Below are positions 1 to 12,535 of a stretch of DNA of 64,000 nt, piece after piece. The notes beneath the pieces were generated by a model that saw nothing but the letters and a program-made list of their open reading frames with translations, searched no databases and was not told the DNA's origin. Origin of the DNA: Cryptomeria japonica (lineage: Eukaryota; Streptophyta; Pinopsida; Cupressales; Cupressaceae). Location of the stretch: positions 306,370,450-306,434,449 of the forward strand of contig NC_081408.1 in NCBI RefSeq assembly GCF_030272615.1. Direction: 5' to 3'. Every line of letters starts with the position of its first letter. Within the stretch, counting starts at the first letter, position 1. Both the position numbers and the translations under genes were made by a program.

Positions 1-86
1 CTTCCTTCTTCATAATGATCTACAATATCTTTACCTCAAGTTGTTAGGCTTAGACCTTAGAGGACATGATAAGCTCTGATACCAAT
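1..86 (-). mobile_element. 5' leader of a copia-type element running off the left edge
   Basis: On the minus strand this is the sequence just after a 5' LTR. It holds a primer-binding site and the first bases of a gag leader. The leader resembles the one next to the 5' LTR of element C (41701-41746): both have a pyrimidine-rich plus-strand block containing acctcaagt-gtta. The element body lies to the left and is not visible, so its coding content is unknown. Confidence 0.75.
73..84 (-). promoter_or_regulatory. Primer-binding site (initiator-Met tRNA type)
   Basis: The minus strand reads TGGTATCAGAGC, the standard plant copia PBS complementary to the 3' end of initiator methionine tRNA. It lies 2 bases from the LTR end at 87. 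In this family minus-strand cDNA synthesis starts here. Confidence 0.9.
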
Positions 87-1439
87 TGATGGTATGATGA
101 AAGAATAAGTATCCAATCAACTACTAAGAGGGGGGGTGAATCAGTAGATAGAAAAACTGATAGAAACTTTACCAATCTCAAAAATCAATCTCTCAAAGTT
201 AACTTAGAACTATCAATGAAATACCAATGTCCAAATAAAAACTCATAAGATAAACCGGTTGACTGATACAACAAATTAGCAGTAAACAACTTATTCATTT
301 CTCAATGCTTCTGGTTATCATGACTTATCAAAATAGTTAAGTAGTTAAGTAAATCAACTATAAGAAACATAACCACAAAAACATTCACCACTTGACACAA
401 ATATTTTTTGACGTGGAAACCAAAATAGGTAAAAACCATGGTGATATGAGACTCATAAGATAACTATCTGAACTCTTCTGAAGTTCATCTTGTAAGGAGC
501 CTAGCCTATTAAATCTTTAAAAAGTCTTGTTAAGAACTGATCCTGTTAGGAATCACCTGGTTAAGGGATTGACTACAATGCCTTGTTAGAAGCAATACCC
601 TGTAAGGAGTAACCTTGGTAGAGGATTTGAAAATCCAATATAATGGATCACCTTGTTAGAGGATTTGAATTCACCAAGCTTGTTAGAGCTTACCCGGTTA
701 GGGGATTTCAATTCAGCTATAATTGTTAGAAAACAACAGGAGTTTACTGATCTGTCTGAATAGCACTACACTTGCTTGATCAGATACATTTCATGCTCCT
801 ACCTTCCTTTACTCAAACTGCAAATACATCATCTGGTTCGGCAACCACACACTCAATTGATCTATGCTCACTCTTTGCCAACTCATTAAACTAAACAACT
901 TCATCGACCTTATAAATAAATTAATTAGGTCGATAACACAACAAAAACCTAATTCTCATAGAGATTACAAACAAATTGGTTCAGGTATGACCGTTGGATT
1001 ACAAAGCAATCTTTGCACATCAATCAAGAAAACCTTGATCGGTCCTTGATCACCGCTTCATTGAACTTAGTAACTCATCACGCACTTTGCATTAGATGTA
1101 ATACATTTTCTCATTCCCTAGCCAAAAACCATTACAACAACTTTCTAAAATCTCTTCAAATTGTCTTCATACAATAATCATTACTGCTTATCATTAGATC
1201 ATAGACCAATATAACCAATTCACCAAACTTAATCGGTTAGGGTTTATCAAAAAAAAGAGGTAGGGTTTACCAGATACATCAATAGATAGGGTTTACATCG
1301 GTTACTAGTTCTTCTCACAAATTCTTCCTACCAGTTATAGTAACAATATTACAACAATATCAACAATATCATTACCGGTTAATTGACATCAATGACAACA
1401 TAACATATCATTAATGCAATCTTCATGCAAATGCCAACA
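87..1439 (-). repeat. 5' LTR of the left-edge copia element (family A)
   Basis: The 1353-bp repeat has TG...CA ends; the right end reads atgccaaca and the left end abuts the PBS. It holds two modules shared with the other LTRs here. One is a G tract with gtgaatcagt (126-145) near its internal end. The other is a tgacgtggaaacc/ggtaaaaaccatggtg box near 409-443. Degenerate motifs of the form ccttgttagaggattt recur at 540-710, as in the LTRs of C. The partner LTR is outside the window, so no TSD can be checked. Confidence 0.85.
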
Positions 1440-2101
1440 TATTTGCCTCTTTCAAAAGATTCAAAAAATAACCCTGTGACAATTATTTTATCCATGCTAT
1501 CCTCCAGCATATCCATGTTCACCCCTTCACATATTAACTCTACTTGGGTACTAGTAACTCTCTCTGCCTCCTCTTTTCAAAATTGTAGAGGCTTGACTGC
1601 CCTATCTTGGTCCTCAATATCTAGAAAAGGAGTTTCACTCAACTCACTGAAATTTCTCATCATCTCCCTTATGTTTCTTTCTATATTTTCTGGCAAAATT
1701 TGGTCCTCCTACATTAATTTTACCAACAAATAAGTTGGTTGGAGTGCAGGTGGCCTCTCAGCATGATACTTGGAAGCCATAGACATTATTTTAAGTTTAT
1801 TCCCCTTTGTAACCATTTTGTGAACAAGAGAACCACCATCTCTTTATCATCATCAAATTTTTGAATATCATTAAATAATAAATAATACAAGGCATGAATG
1901 TTCTGATTAATAAGAAAAATAGGTTATAAGGACCCAAAACCTTTAACATAGGAGCATAAGATAGTTCAGCATGGAGTATCCAAACCAGCATAGAAACAAC
2001 TTACAAAATACTGGCAAAAAGGCTAGTAAACCAAACAGACAACAAAAGAAAGGGACAACAAAGAAAAAAACTAGATAAAAGACCTAAATAACAAACAACA
2101 A
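1440..2101. other. Unassigned spacer between LTR A and ORF-Y
   Basis: No coding frame or repeat end could be supported here. The short open stretches on both strands show no recognisable motif. The region probably belongs to the 3' untranslated part of the ORF-Y-bearing element, because ORF-Y ends at 2102 on the minus strand. That assignment is inference. Confidence 0.4.
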
Positions 2102-3780
2102 CTACAAAGACTTAAGAAGATCCATCGCCTTATTGACCAACAGGTCATAGTTTGCTAAAGCAACTTTGAGTTCTTCAATTTCCTTGTTTCGCTTCTTCTC
2201 CTTCTTCTTGCCTATGGTCCTCATTATAGGTGCTTTCACCTCTCCCATAACTTCAGTGTCAGGTTCTAGCTCCAAGGAATCCTTCTCATTCTCCAGTTTG
2301 CTAATAAGAATTTTGGTATTGTCAATCGAGGCCTTCCGAATGTTATGGCTTTGTTCAATAATGCTTTTGAGGCATTTTTCAATTTTGTTGAATTTGTTGG
2401 TAGTTTCTGCCATTCTTTGGTCCATAGCATTGTTATTGGTTTTTATCTCTTCCAGGGCCTTCTCAATTTGCTCAAACCTAGGGTTGAAGGCATCTCTAAT
2501 CTCTTTAGCTCTGGCAACAGTTTTACTCAAATCCTCAACATATTCAGCCATAGATTTACCTTCACCAATACTGATTGTCTCTAGAATTTGAACCTTGTGG
2601 CTCAGCTTCTTATTATCCTCCACATCTTTCTTGTGTCTGTTAATTAACCAATCGAGGGTGTCCACAAACCCTTTCAAACCCTCTATAGGAAGATTTGAAG
2701 GGGGGCTTTTCTCACCAGCATTGTCCTGTTCATTATTGGGAACATCTCCACTAGTGATATGTTCGACATTTCCACCAACCCTCTGATCAAAACCTTCCCC
2801 TGTGATCTCCTCCTCCAGTTTTTGGTCGACGTTAGGATCCTTTCTCTACACTTTATCGTCCAATTACATTTTATAATTATCCCACCTTTTCTATTTGTTC
2901 CTTATCTAAATGGAAGTTTTAGTTTTCTTTTTCTGAGGGGAATGGGGTTCATCGTTCTCAGAGTCCTCAGAGGAGGAGTGAATTTGGAAAACCTTTTCTT
3001 TATTTTTTTTCTTACCCTTAGAAGACGATGACTTAATACTCACCTGTTTTCTTTTCTTACCAAGATCAGCTTTAGAGTCTTCTAGACTATCCTCTAACTC
3101 ATTTATCGAATCACTTTCAGACTCATCACCCATAGAAAAATCAGAATCTGACCCTTCCTCCTCAGACTCAGAGATAGAAGGCTGGGGGTAGGCAATTTGG
3201 TTAGATTTTAAATGGTCATAAATAAAACCATAAGACCTTGGTGCATGGTTGTATCTCCCTTGGGGTTCTCTCTATGGGCTTTAATGGTAGCATTCATTGA
3301 ACAAATCATGAAATATGGTATGTTAACTTTTTCATCATAACTGAAATGGTTGAGAAATACAAAATGGTAGCCATACACTTTGGTGAATCTACCATCCAAG
3401 GTAATGTATCGCATAATAGCAAATAGAATCTCCCTCCACAGCTTAAGAAATTCCCTAGGAGGGTAGTAGGTCTTTCTTAGCTTAACTAAACACTTCTTCT
3501 CCTTTACCATTTCAGGGTATCACTCAATGGCCTTCTTGCTAAGTTTTCTATCCCTGTAGAAATTGCTTCCTTACCTGCAAAGACCCATAACTTGAGAAAT
3601 GTGGTCCTCATCAATGGAGATAGTTTGATCTCCCATCTTCAGGGTGCCCTTCCTCCAATTTTTATAGAAAAAATTAGTGACTTTGGCATCCATCCCATGG
3701 AGTCTCTCCACATACTTCGTAAACCCACCCTTCTGCAAGATGCTCCAAATTTACTCCTTTTGTTTCCACTCCTTACAGTT
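2102..3780 (-). pseudogene. Decayed unknown retroelement ORF (ORF-Y)
   Basis: Minus-strand fragments read in order as one protein-like sequence, interrupted by stops and at least one frame change near 3135-3210. The N-terminal part (about 3780-3210) is a globular-looking segment with the patterns FTKYVERLHGMD, MGDQTISIDEDHISQVMG, YYPPREFLKLWREILF and VNIPYFMICSM. A very acidic/serine-rich stretch follows (about 3190-2900, with SDSINELEDSLEDSK and KKRKQ/KKKNK clusters). The C-terminal 191 residues (2677-2102) form a long charged helix with coiled-coil character. I recognise no catalytic motif. The layout of globular domain, acidic/basic linker and coiled coil recalls D ORF2 (45483-48896). I know similar unknown frames from plant non-autonomous LTR elements, but cannot name the family. 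Its right-hand junction with ORF-X copy 1 is not resolved. Confidence 0.55.
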
Positions 3781-3979
3781 GCTGGGCTCATAGCGCCACA
3801 TGTTTCCTCCCATAGTTTTGCTATTCAAAATAGAAAGCGGAGAGTTATAGAAAGCTACAGGAAAGAAATTTCTTGAAGCGACCCTAAATACCCAAAAAGC
3901 ATGGGAGAAGGTGGCATTCGTCTTGTCATTAATGGTACTGACACAATGATAATTAGTAATATCCCTCGAATTAATAATT
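3781..3979. other. Unresolved junction between ORF-Y and ORF-X copy 1
   Basis: ORF-X copy 1 stops at 3980, well short of the paralogue's C-terminus, and a different minus-strand frame takes over. The break therefore looks like an element boundary or deletion. I see no LTR ends or target duplication at this point. Confidence 0.4.
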
Positions 3980-6900
3980 TTAATACAAGACATGAATGTT
4001 GTTAAGTCTACTATCAACCTTTTCATTTAAATGAGTTACCACTGAGCTAATTATCTCCTTTTGTTTCCAAGCTAATTGATCTTCTAATTCCTTCAACTTA
4101 TTTTTGAATTCAACAATCTTCTCCAAGAGCTGAGATTGAGTTGGGTTAGTAGATCTAGTAGCTTTGAGTTTTTCATCACCATATGGAACCAATGATATAT
4201 TGGGGACATCAAAATTGATGTCAGGTTGAACTACTTCTTCTTCATGGTTAATAGGTGATGACCTAGATGTTGATGGCACTGATGTCCCTATAAATGTAGA
4301 AGAGGAGACTCTTATCTGTCCTTGCTCAAGGATTTTCACTCTCGTTTGCAACTCTACACACCTCTATTGAAATGCATTGTAAACATTGAAAAGCTTGTCA
4401 AATTTTCTCATTAACTCTGCCTTTTCCAAGGCCTCTCTTTGAAGTTTCATTGCCAATTTAGCAACATCAACATTCAACTTTGTATTCTCCACACTTGAAG
4501 TTTCAGATACTCTCTTTACAATAAGGCCTCCCCTTAAGTTGGGATTTATGCCACTATTGTTAGGCTTTCTAGGTCCTTCCTCTAATGCCCATATTTCCAA
4601 GGTTGCATAATTATCTACAAAATCTGATCATTTCAATGCCAACCTTGCTTCTTCCTCTAAACCAAATTGATGGCCCTTTGATTTCCTAATTGCATCAAAG
4701 GCCACTAAATCTGCTATATCGAATTCTGGTAAAATTATAACTCCAGCCTGACTTACAATCATCCTACCCTCATCTGTAGTGATTCTCTTGAACTCTTCCA
4801 TCATCTTAGTCTTAACTTCTTCCTGATTCTCATGTTTAGACCTATCTGGCCTTTGAGCTATTCTCTCTGCAGTTCTCTTCTTAAATTCTTCAATTTTCAT
4901 CTTCCACACTAATTGCAAAAAGGTCGGGCTTCTCACAAAAGCATCATCCTCAAGGAATTTGTCACATGCCTCCTTCCTTGCATCCCTAAAAGCTCTACTC
5001 TGCATATCTAAGCGAGTGAGGTCCAACTCCAAACTAGGGGGCAAAGGAAGAATACCAATTTTCATCTCCGCACTTGTTACTACAAGAACATCTTCCTCCA
5101 TTTATTCTTCAACCTGCCTTAAAGGTGAAGAGGGCATGGGTGGTGGCGAAGGAATTCTATTTGAATCTTCAAGATCAATGATTTTGAATCCTTTAAAAGG
5201 CTTGACTTGCACCTTTGGGGGAGATTCTACCTTCATTATCTTTTTACCTTTTCTCCTCACTAATTGTTCATTATCACTGCTAGTCTCTTCTTCATCACTT
5301 GTATCTTCTCTTACCCTCTTTTGAGAGGGCTCATAAACAGGTCTATATTCTCTTAGGCCATCTGATTTTTGAGGTAGAGGAGGTTGTGGGCCTATCTGTT
5401 GCATTCTCATTTGATGAATCATGGTTGATCCCTCATGTATGATGGGTGTTGGATGTTGTAAACCTCTTCTTTCAACTTGTTGGCCATGGACTTCTTCAAG
5501 TTTGGATCTCTTCTCCTTTAATGCAAGAATCAATTCATCAAAATTGTTCATAAAAGAATCAACCTTAGCACAAAATAGAGTGAAATTTTTTGTTGGATCA
5601 TAACTTGGATCCATTTTCTAAACTACAGCCCATACCTTCCTGAAAGCTATCCATTTCTCTTTCCTCCAATCCCGAGTCATGAAATCAAACTCATTTCTAA
5701 TTATATCCTTAGGAAAATTATGCTCACGAGGAAATAGACCTCTTTTTATTATTTCCTTGAAAATGTTGTAAAACCCCTTAGGGTCATTATGTCTAGCTGT
5801 GCTAACCCGTAAATGATATGGTGCAAATAATTTGTCAAAATGCTCATATCCTCCTTTCAAAATCACAAATTATGGGATGATAATATAATCAAGAAAAATT
5901 GTTCCTTTGCCTTTTCCCTTTAATTCCTTATCATGGATGCACCCTATCTACCACATTACTTCAGAAAAACTCATTCTCAAAAGAACATTAAATGGTAATA
6001 CATATGGCTGACCCGAGAAACCATAAATTTTGATAACAGTGCTAACAGGATAAGGGATAAAATTCCCCCAGTTGTGCTCAATCTTTAGGAGTAACAATCT
6101 TTCCTTAGGCCTTACAAAATCATGCAATTCTATGGGAATCCTTGGTAGGTTCACTATCAATCTTTGCCTTAACTTAGAAGCAAAGTTATTATCAAACCTT
6201 ATAAAACTAGCCTCCTGCTTGTCCCAAGGCATGTTCGTGCTCCAAAGCTACACTGGAATTTCATTATTGTCAATTGTTCTTCTGAGGCTCATAGTGCCTT
6301 CAAAATAATTTTCATTTCGATACAAGAACATGCATGAGCAAGGAATACCAGTACAAATGAGTATCAATCACTTTATTCTTAACATCCTACAACCCCTGAT
6401 GAATCTTCTCTTCAAGGTATGGGGCAAAGTCAAAAATCACTATATAATCTAGATGTTGAATTTGCATGGCCATATACATGAAATCAGGTGGCATAACTGT
6501 AATTCGATTGAAACCCAAGATCTACCATAGAGAGAAAAAAGGTAGCCTGAAAAATAAGGAGGAAAAGCACCAATGGGGAATGGCTCCTCTGAACTAGGGC
6601 CAATATAGTATGTTGTCTCTCCTACTCTAGCCAAATGAATTGGAAGAAAACTAGTTCTAATGAAATCTTTCATTCTATAATACTCTTTCTTTAACTCATT
6701 TAAATCTACTTTTAGAAGGTTAGAAGATGGTTCATATAAGTCAAAAATCTATTGGAATTCCTCTCTTCTGATTGTCAGCAAAGTCTCTCCTTCATTTCCC
6801 CTTATAACCCTCGAGACAGGGTCATATCTATTTGCAACAACCTTAAGAAGGTCGACATCCATGAACACACTCGACACCACTTATTTACCCAAATCATATT

Positions 6901-7159
6901 GCCAAGGACTTGAGAGTGGGGAATGCAAATTTCTCTGTCCATGCCATAACCTAAACATATCTATCCCAGTCATCGATACCCTAGCATCTGCCAAGTGGTA
7001 TGCTTTATCATTCAACACTTCTCCTAGGGTTTTACCATGAACAAATTTATGCCCTTGGTACTTATCATTGGTCGAGGGCTTTAATTGATCGAGAAAACCA
7101 TAAAAAATATTTCTCTTCAACTATTCAGTCTGCCCTAAATTTTTTCATGAGGGAGCCAT
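3980..7159 (-). pseudogene. Unknown large ORF, copy 1 (ORF-X1), disabled by stops only
   Basis: A single minus-strand frame of 3180 nt runs from an ATG at 7157-7159 to a stop at 3980, with many in-frame stops but no net frameshift. Its sequence follows ORF-X2 along almost the whole length. Matching blocks include FLDQLKPSTN / FLEQLTMSTN near the start, LWSTNMPWDKQEASF / LWSTILSWDREDAIY, NPRIP-like / LPRIP with RPKE, IRNEFDF...KEKW / IRNELNL...KEKW, and LVWKMKIEEFKKR / FVWKQNIEKLKAR. The aligned start supports this ATG. The middle (about 5614-5102) is low-complexity and proline/acidic-rich with a KKIMK basic patch, and the C-terminal third is charged and helical. No enzyme motif, zinc knuckle or transmembrane segment is visible. 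I do not recognise the protein. Its neighbours are retroelement remnants, so a retrotransposon accessory ORF is the likeliest origin. The C-terminus is missing relative to copy 2. Confidence 0.6.
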
Positions 7160-8475
7160 CTTACCAGACTAGGGTTTCTATCACTTAACCACAAAAGGAA
7201 AAAGAAACTAGGATTTGACACAATAACCTCAAGATTAGCACATAAATATGCAAATTCTTATCAGAATATGAACCTTAGGACAATTCATGAGGTTTTCCCT
7301 ACAATTACTCACACAATTCTCACTTTAATCATTTAGGGAACACAGAAAGGGTGTTTAGCAACTTATTGCTTTACAAATACCACGTGAACCACAATTCTAC
7401 ACTACAAGAACCCATCTTAATCTTCTTTAGCTCAGGGGATACCTTTTGAATAGCTATGAATCACTTTATGAATTGAAAACAACTCTGAGAATTATTTTAT
7501 TATATCCCTGGAATGAAAAACCCTTGTCTTATCCGCCATTACTGCTCACAAGAGTGGAAAAATGGCTCAAAATTGCATTTGAAATAAGTTTAAAACTGAA
7601 CCATGGATCTTCTTCCATAATGGTGCATCACATGATCATCTTTAGTTAGCCTGAAATTGACCATCACATGTGGCAAGCGGGTCCACCCAAAACATGACAC
7701 ATCATAGCCAACTCACCGCTTACTTCACCTCAGTCAACGACCCCACCGTCGGCTTTTCTTGGCCTGCCTTGGACATGTGACATCATCTCGTGATGTCGCG
7801 GTCCATAATCTTCTCACATCTCTTAATCGCTAGATTACGAGAGTTGTTGGATCTATTTTCTATTTACTTTTTAGCTGCAACGATCACTTAACAATGGTTG
7901 TTAACTCCTGAGCACTTTTTGGACCAGGATTAACACATCATCATTCAATACAAGCACATACAAATTGATGAACCATTAGTAACTTAGACTTTACCTGCTA
8001 GGAACTGGTAACATCAAAGGTTTGTAAGGTCAAACCGCCAGCTCACCCTACCCACTCAGGGCATTTGGTATCATCTCGTGATGTCGTGATCCTTATACTC
8101 CTTGCACCTTTGACCGTTGGGAAGCATGAACTGTCAAATCTGTTCTGCCTTTATCCACTGACCAAAGTATTAAAATTTTAGACTTAGGAAAAATTAATAA
8201 GCATTGTCATGAATATTAAAAAGGGACCGACCATAGGGAAATATTTTGTGCAGACTAAGAAAAATATATAAAGGGGTAGGCTGAAAACAACTTAATGGTT
8301 AGGAAGTACAATGGCCCCACCAACGGTAGCCGACCCTTGGCTTAAGTGGAAAAAGGTAATGACAGAATATAATAGGCTTAGGTCTTTTCTTTTACAAGAC
8401 TTAATCAAAAATTCATAAAACATAAACCCTCAACCTTGAAACTTGACAGAGGGCAAAATAAATCCAGAATGACCA
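7160..8475 (-). other. Putative 5' untranslated region of the ORF-X1 element
   Basis: No coding frame is supported. The segment 8320-8460 resembles 25050-25240 upstream of ORF-X copy 2: both have ttaagtggaaaaaggtaa followed by an A-rich tract and aaccct motifs. This suggests shared leader sequence. The 18-mer catcatctcgtgatgtcg is present at 7783-7800, with near-copies at 8071-8087 and 24250-region motifs more distant. A TATATAAAGG string sits at 8266-8275 on the plus strand, with nothing downstream to make it a promoter. Confidence 0.45.
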
Positions 8476-10520
8476 ATATTTTGACTCAAGCATGAAAATT
8501 TTTGTGCAGTCATTTTTTAGGACTATCACTTTCTTCCGGTTCTACTCTTCTCAACCAGTCTTCCTCTGCTCTACTCTTTGTCGATTGTCTTCTCACTCAG
8601 ATTGTCTTCTCCTTTAATCTTTGCTGCAACCTTACCGGTTCAGCCTATACCTCTTCTTTGCCAATTCTTTGTTCTGTCAGATGCACTACTGCTTGCCACC
8701 ACTAGTACTCTTCACTCTGATCTCTACTAGTTTTCTCCTTACTAGTCAATCTTTTCTCGGATCTTTCCTTGACAGATCTTCACAGACACTCCCACTGCAT
8801 AGGAACATATTCTTTGCCTTTCAACAGGTTCTAGCACTGCTAGTTTACACCATTGCAACTCACTTTGCAGTTTATCAATCACTCTGACCTTTCCAGTTAA
8901 GCCTCTGCTAAACCCTCTCACCAATTACACCTCCAACACTCAGTCTCTATGATCTTTGATGAATTCTCTAACTGGTTGTATCTCTACTACATTTTTACAC
9001 TGCACTCTTCAACACTAGGCTCCTAATCTTTTGGTAGCATCATCAATTCTCTTCATTCATGAGTTGGCATACTTATACTTGAGTTTTCCCACCATGATCG
9101 ACATTCAAAATCCTGGCTTTCTAGGGTTTCTTCATTGACCCCAAAGTAGACCAAATCCAATTAGATCTTAATCTAGAGATTGACCACCTGTAATAGATCA
9201 ATCAAGCTTTGTCAATCCCATTGCATTTAGAACACGTTTGCCCTATTTGGCAAACACGACACCTTCTTTAGTCTGCACTTGTCAAAAACCTATGAAGCAA
9301 TCACACAGATAGATTCACCTACCCCTGATTAGTACTTGAACACTTGATCTTGATCATGAAGCCACTCAATTATATTTATGTCCTCTAATCTATTTTGAGC
9401 CGCACTCTTCTGCTCTCAACCCATGAAACACACTATCAACATTAATGTTGACCAGTCACAACCTACTTCACTGACAACTCTTCACCAACCAACATATGCA
9501 TGACATCTATCTCCTACGTGTCATCATTATCGACTTCCACCTCTGCTAAGTCTTCTATGTTAGTCCAGACAAGATCACCGACCAACCACACAACCCAACT
9601 CATCTACCAGTTCACAGACCCTCCCGGTTAAACCCTAACTAGTCTGTCTTCAACCTTGCAATTTGCTTCTCTTCTGGTGGAACACCAAAACTGGTTAGCA
9701 CTCTTACCAACCTACCTCATACACATCTATACTGGTGATATCTTCTACATGTATATAGGTAATATACCATGCATACCGGTGGCACCAAACTCCATTTGGA
9801 TTTCTGTAACATTCTCTGTCTGCAGCTATTCACCATTCCCTTTTTCTTCATCACCCTGGACATCATCTCAACTAGTTTGTCAAGGTGACAAACCCATTCT
9901 TCCTTCTCTATACTGACAACTGATCATGTCTACCTAGCTGATTTGGTGCATATCTTTGATCTCATGCACCTAAGGCAACTTAGTGTTTCACTAGTTGATC
10001 CGGTGTGAGCCTTCAATCACCTTCCTTCTACTCTTTTGTCTTATCTCGGATGACTATGATGCATTCCATTCATAATAGGAGATAAGCTTAGTATTACCAC
10101 TTACCAGTGGGATTCCAACTATTTTACATCTACACAACATATTGGTGTCCTGTACATACCTCACCTCTGGTGTTGAAGTGATTTTTGTAACATTCTACAT
10201 CTTTATCGCAATCAACAATCCAACATCTTGCTCTCTTGTCGGTTGGCAACAATTTACTACCAACATGTCACTCACTAGTTTTATACCATACCGGTCCCCT
10301 GTCCATGTCTTCAACACAAGTCAATACTAACCTGTGTACTGGTGACTCCAATGATCATTATGCAAGATGTCATAGTCTTCTTCCTTACTGGTGACCTGCT
10401 ATATTAGTTGACATCAATGACACCATTTCTAGTATACATCATTGAAAACACTATTCATCAATCTCTCATACTAGTTGCCACCCTATATCAGTTGAAATCA
10501 ATGAAAACACAATTCCAACA
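8476..10520 (-). repeat. Truncated LTR related to element E
   Basis: The right 630 bases (about 9885-10520) follow the E LTR at 53118-53814. They share the order tttgtcaagatga, gttga-ccggtgtgagcc, cttatctc, gatgca-cataataggagataagct and ttaccagtggg. The block ends in ccaaca at 10520. A PPT-like string then follows (minus strand CACCAAAGGGAGAACC, 10521-10536). The left part (8476-9885) is rich in ctcttc and accggtt and is only loosely similar to E. No TG end or G tract is found, so the inner end of the LTR is missing. Confidence 0.6.
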
Positions 10521-10589
10521 TGGTTCTCCCTTTGGTGTTGATAAATCATATGCATCTGATTCATAGAGTGTTGTAATGATATTAGGCCC

Positions 10590-12535
10590 AAGCCAATCTA
10601 GTTCAAAACTTGCCCCCTTTCTCTTTATCTTGCTGATTTTTAGGGTTTTCTCTTAGGACCAAGTCACCCACCTCAAATGTGTGAGGTTTCACTCTATGAT
10701 TGTAACTGCAACTCAACATTGTTAATATGCTTTGAGATGATTGAATGCAATTTTCTGATGCTCATCTAACAATTCCAAATCTTCCAAGCAGGAGAACCAA
10801 TAGTCTTCATCACTGATAAGATTATGTAAGGACACCTGTAAATATGGTAACTTGACCTCAATGGGAAATAAGGCTTCAACATCATAGACAAGTGAACAAG
10901 GAGTAGCTCTAGTAGGTGTGCAAACACTTGTGCAATAGGCCCATAGTGTGGGAGTAAGTTGGATATTCCAATTGCAGTCAATGTTATCGACTATCTTTTG
11001 AAGGATTATGAGAATAGTTTTGTTAGACACCTCAACTTGACCTTAACCTTGGGGGTAGTATGAAGTAGAAAAGTGATGTTGAATATAGAATCAATCACAA
11101 AGCTCACGAACATCCTGATTCTTGAAGGGATACACATTGTCTGTGATGATTGAAAGGGGAACACTGTAGCAACAAAAGATATAATTGAGGATGAAATTTG
11201 TAATCTACTTATCGGTGACTTGGGTAAGGGATGACCTCAATCCACTTTGTGAAAAAATCCATGGTTGTGATAATGAATTTATGGCCATTGGAGGATGGAG
11301 GGTGAATCTTTCCCACAAGATTGAGTCCCCACTAACAAAAGGGCCATAAACTAGTGATCAGTTGTAGTTCATGTGCTAGTGCATGAATTAGGTCTCCATG
11401 AATTTGACACTACTTACATTCCTTAAGAAATGGTATGAGTCCTCCATTGTAGGTCAATAATAACCAGTATTCATAAGTTTCTTGGCTAAGGTTGTACCAC
11501 TATAGTGAGCCCCACATATACCTTCGTGGACTTCACACAATACAATTTGAGATTCATCAGTTTTTAAATATCTAAGAAGAGTACCATCGAGACCCCGTCA
11601 GTAAAGTGTGTCATCTATGATGACATAATGAGAGGATTGGTAGATGAACATAAGATTTTGGTTATTGGAAAGGTCATGTGGAAGGGTGTTATCACAGAGG
11701 TAGGTGAAAATGTCATTGTACCAAGAGAAATCACACGGGGCTTCACTTAGTGAACCTGGGTTATATCACATGCATTCATGGCATACTAAATAATCCCCCT
11801 ATTTTCAAAAATTATTGACCTAAACTGCTTTTTTTTCATCCCCTCCCAATACACAACCTAAATTAAACCCCCCCCCCCCCTATTTTCACCAAATATTGCA
11901 TTTTTTCTTAGCCCAAATCAAAAACCCCCCTACTTTCACCGATAGGCAATATATTGTACCCTTATTTTTGGGGATATTAAACCCCTCAATATGAATGCAT
12001 GCGATATAATATTGCCTACACAATGAAGCCCCCATAAGAAATTGGGACCAACAATACATATTAATTCAGATGGATTGATCTCATATGTAGGGACCAAAAG
12101 ATTATCCACCAAGAACTCATAATGGGTTTCATTCTATGGCATGTCGATCAAGGAGGTAATGGTAGTGATAACATCTATATATCAATTGTTCTCTCTTGTT
12201 ATTTTCTCAAAGACTATCTATGTGAAGTAATTATTGAATTCATCCACCATTTTCTTGTACAACATTAGTTTTTCATCTTTTGTCTAGTAATCATCATTTA
12301 TTTGATGGATCACAAGTTGAGAATCCCCCAAAAACATGAAGTTCTTGGATCTTCCACTGAACTACAATCCATAGACCTTTTGTCAATGCCTCATATTCTA
12401 CTATATTATTTGTACAAGGGAATAATATCTAATATGAATTAAGAATAGAATCGCCTTGAGGTTTGATGAAGAGTATTGTTGCTCCTGCTCCAGCTCCATG
12501 TTGAGAATATGAACCTATCGTGTGTGTGAAGTGTT
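10590..12535 (-). pseudogene. Ty3/gypsy RNase H-integrase remnant (element gypsy-A)
   Basis: The minus strand encodes the downstream part of a gypsy pol with many stops and frame changes. Near 12500-12300 it reads GAGAGATI...NNIVEYEALTKGL, an RNase H core. Around 11030-10722 it reads ALWAY-like/CTSVCTPTRATPCSLVYDVEA and DEDYWF...LELLDEHQ, the integrase region downstream of the catalytic core as in plant Tat-like elements. The start of RNase H, all of RT, protease and gag are absent. A small inverted-repeat element (11737-12033) interrupts it. The same region exists more completely in gypsy-B (32720-34735), which makes the assignment firm. It cannot encode a working enzyme. Confidence 0.8.
11737..12033. 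mobile_element. MITE-like inverted-repeat element inside gypsy-A
   Basis: The 297-bp segment has long imperfect terminal inverted repeats. The inner 19 bases at 11761-11779 match the reverse complement of 11990-12009 with one mismatch. The outer ggggcttca at 11737-11745 matches tgaagcccc at 12024-12032. The interior is non-coding, with C tracts and tattttcacc repeats. Gypsy-A coding similarity resumes on both sides, so this is an insertion. I could not define a clean target duplication. No transposase is present, so the superfamily is unknown. Confidence 0.6.

Noticed and set aside
73-84. tRNA-like match to initiator methionine tRNA
   Set aside because: Only the 3' end is present, as a primer-binding site next to an LTR; no cloverleaf.
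2166-2591. Hydrophobic plus-strand frame resembling a membrane protein
   Set aside because: It is antisense to the coiled-coil part of ORF-Y; its hydrophobicity follows from the opposite strand's charged codons.
8266-8275. TATATAAAGG as plus-strand promoter
   Set aside because: No gene or LTR lies downstream on that strand.
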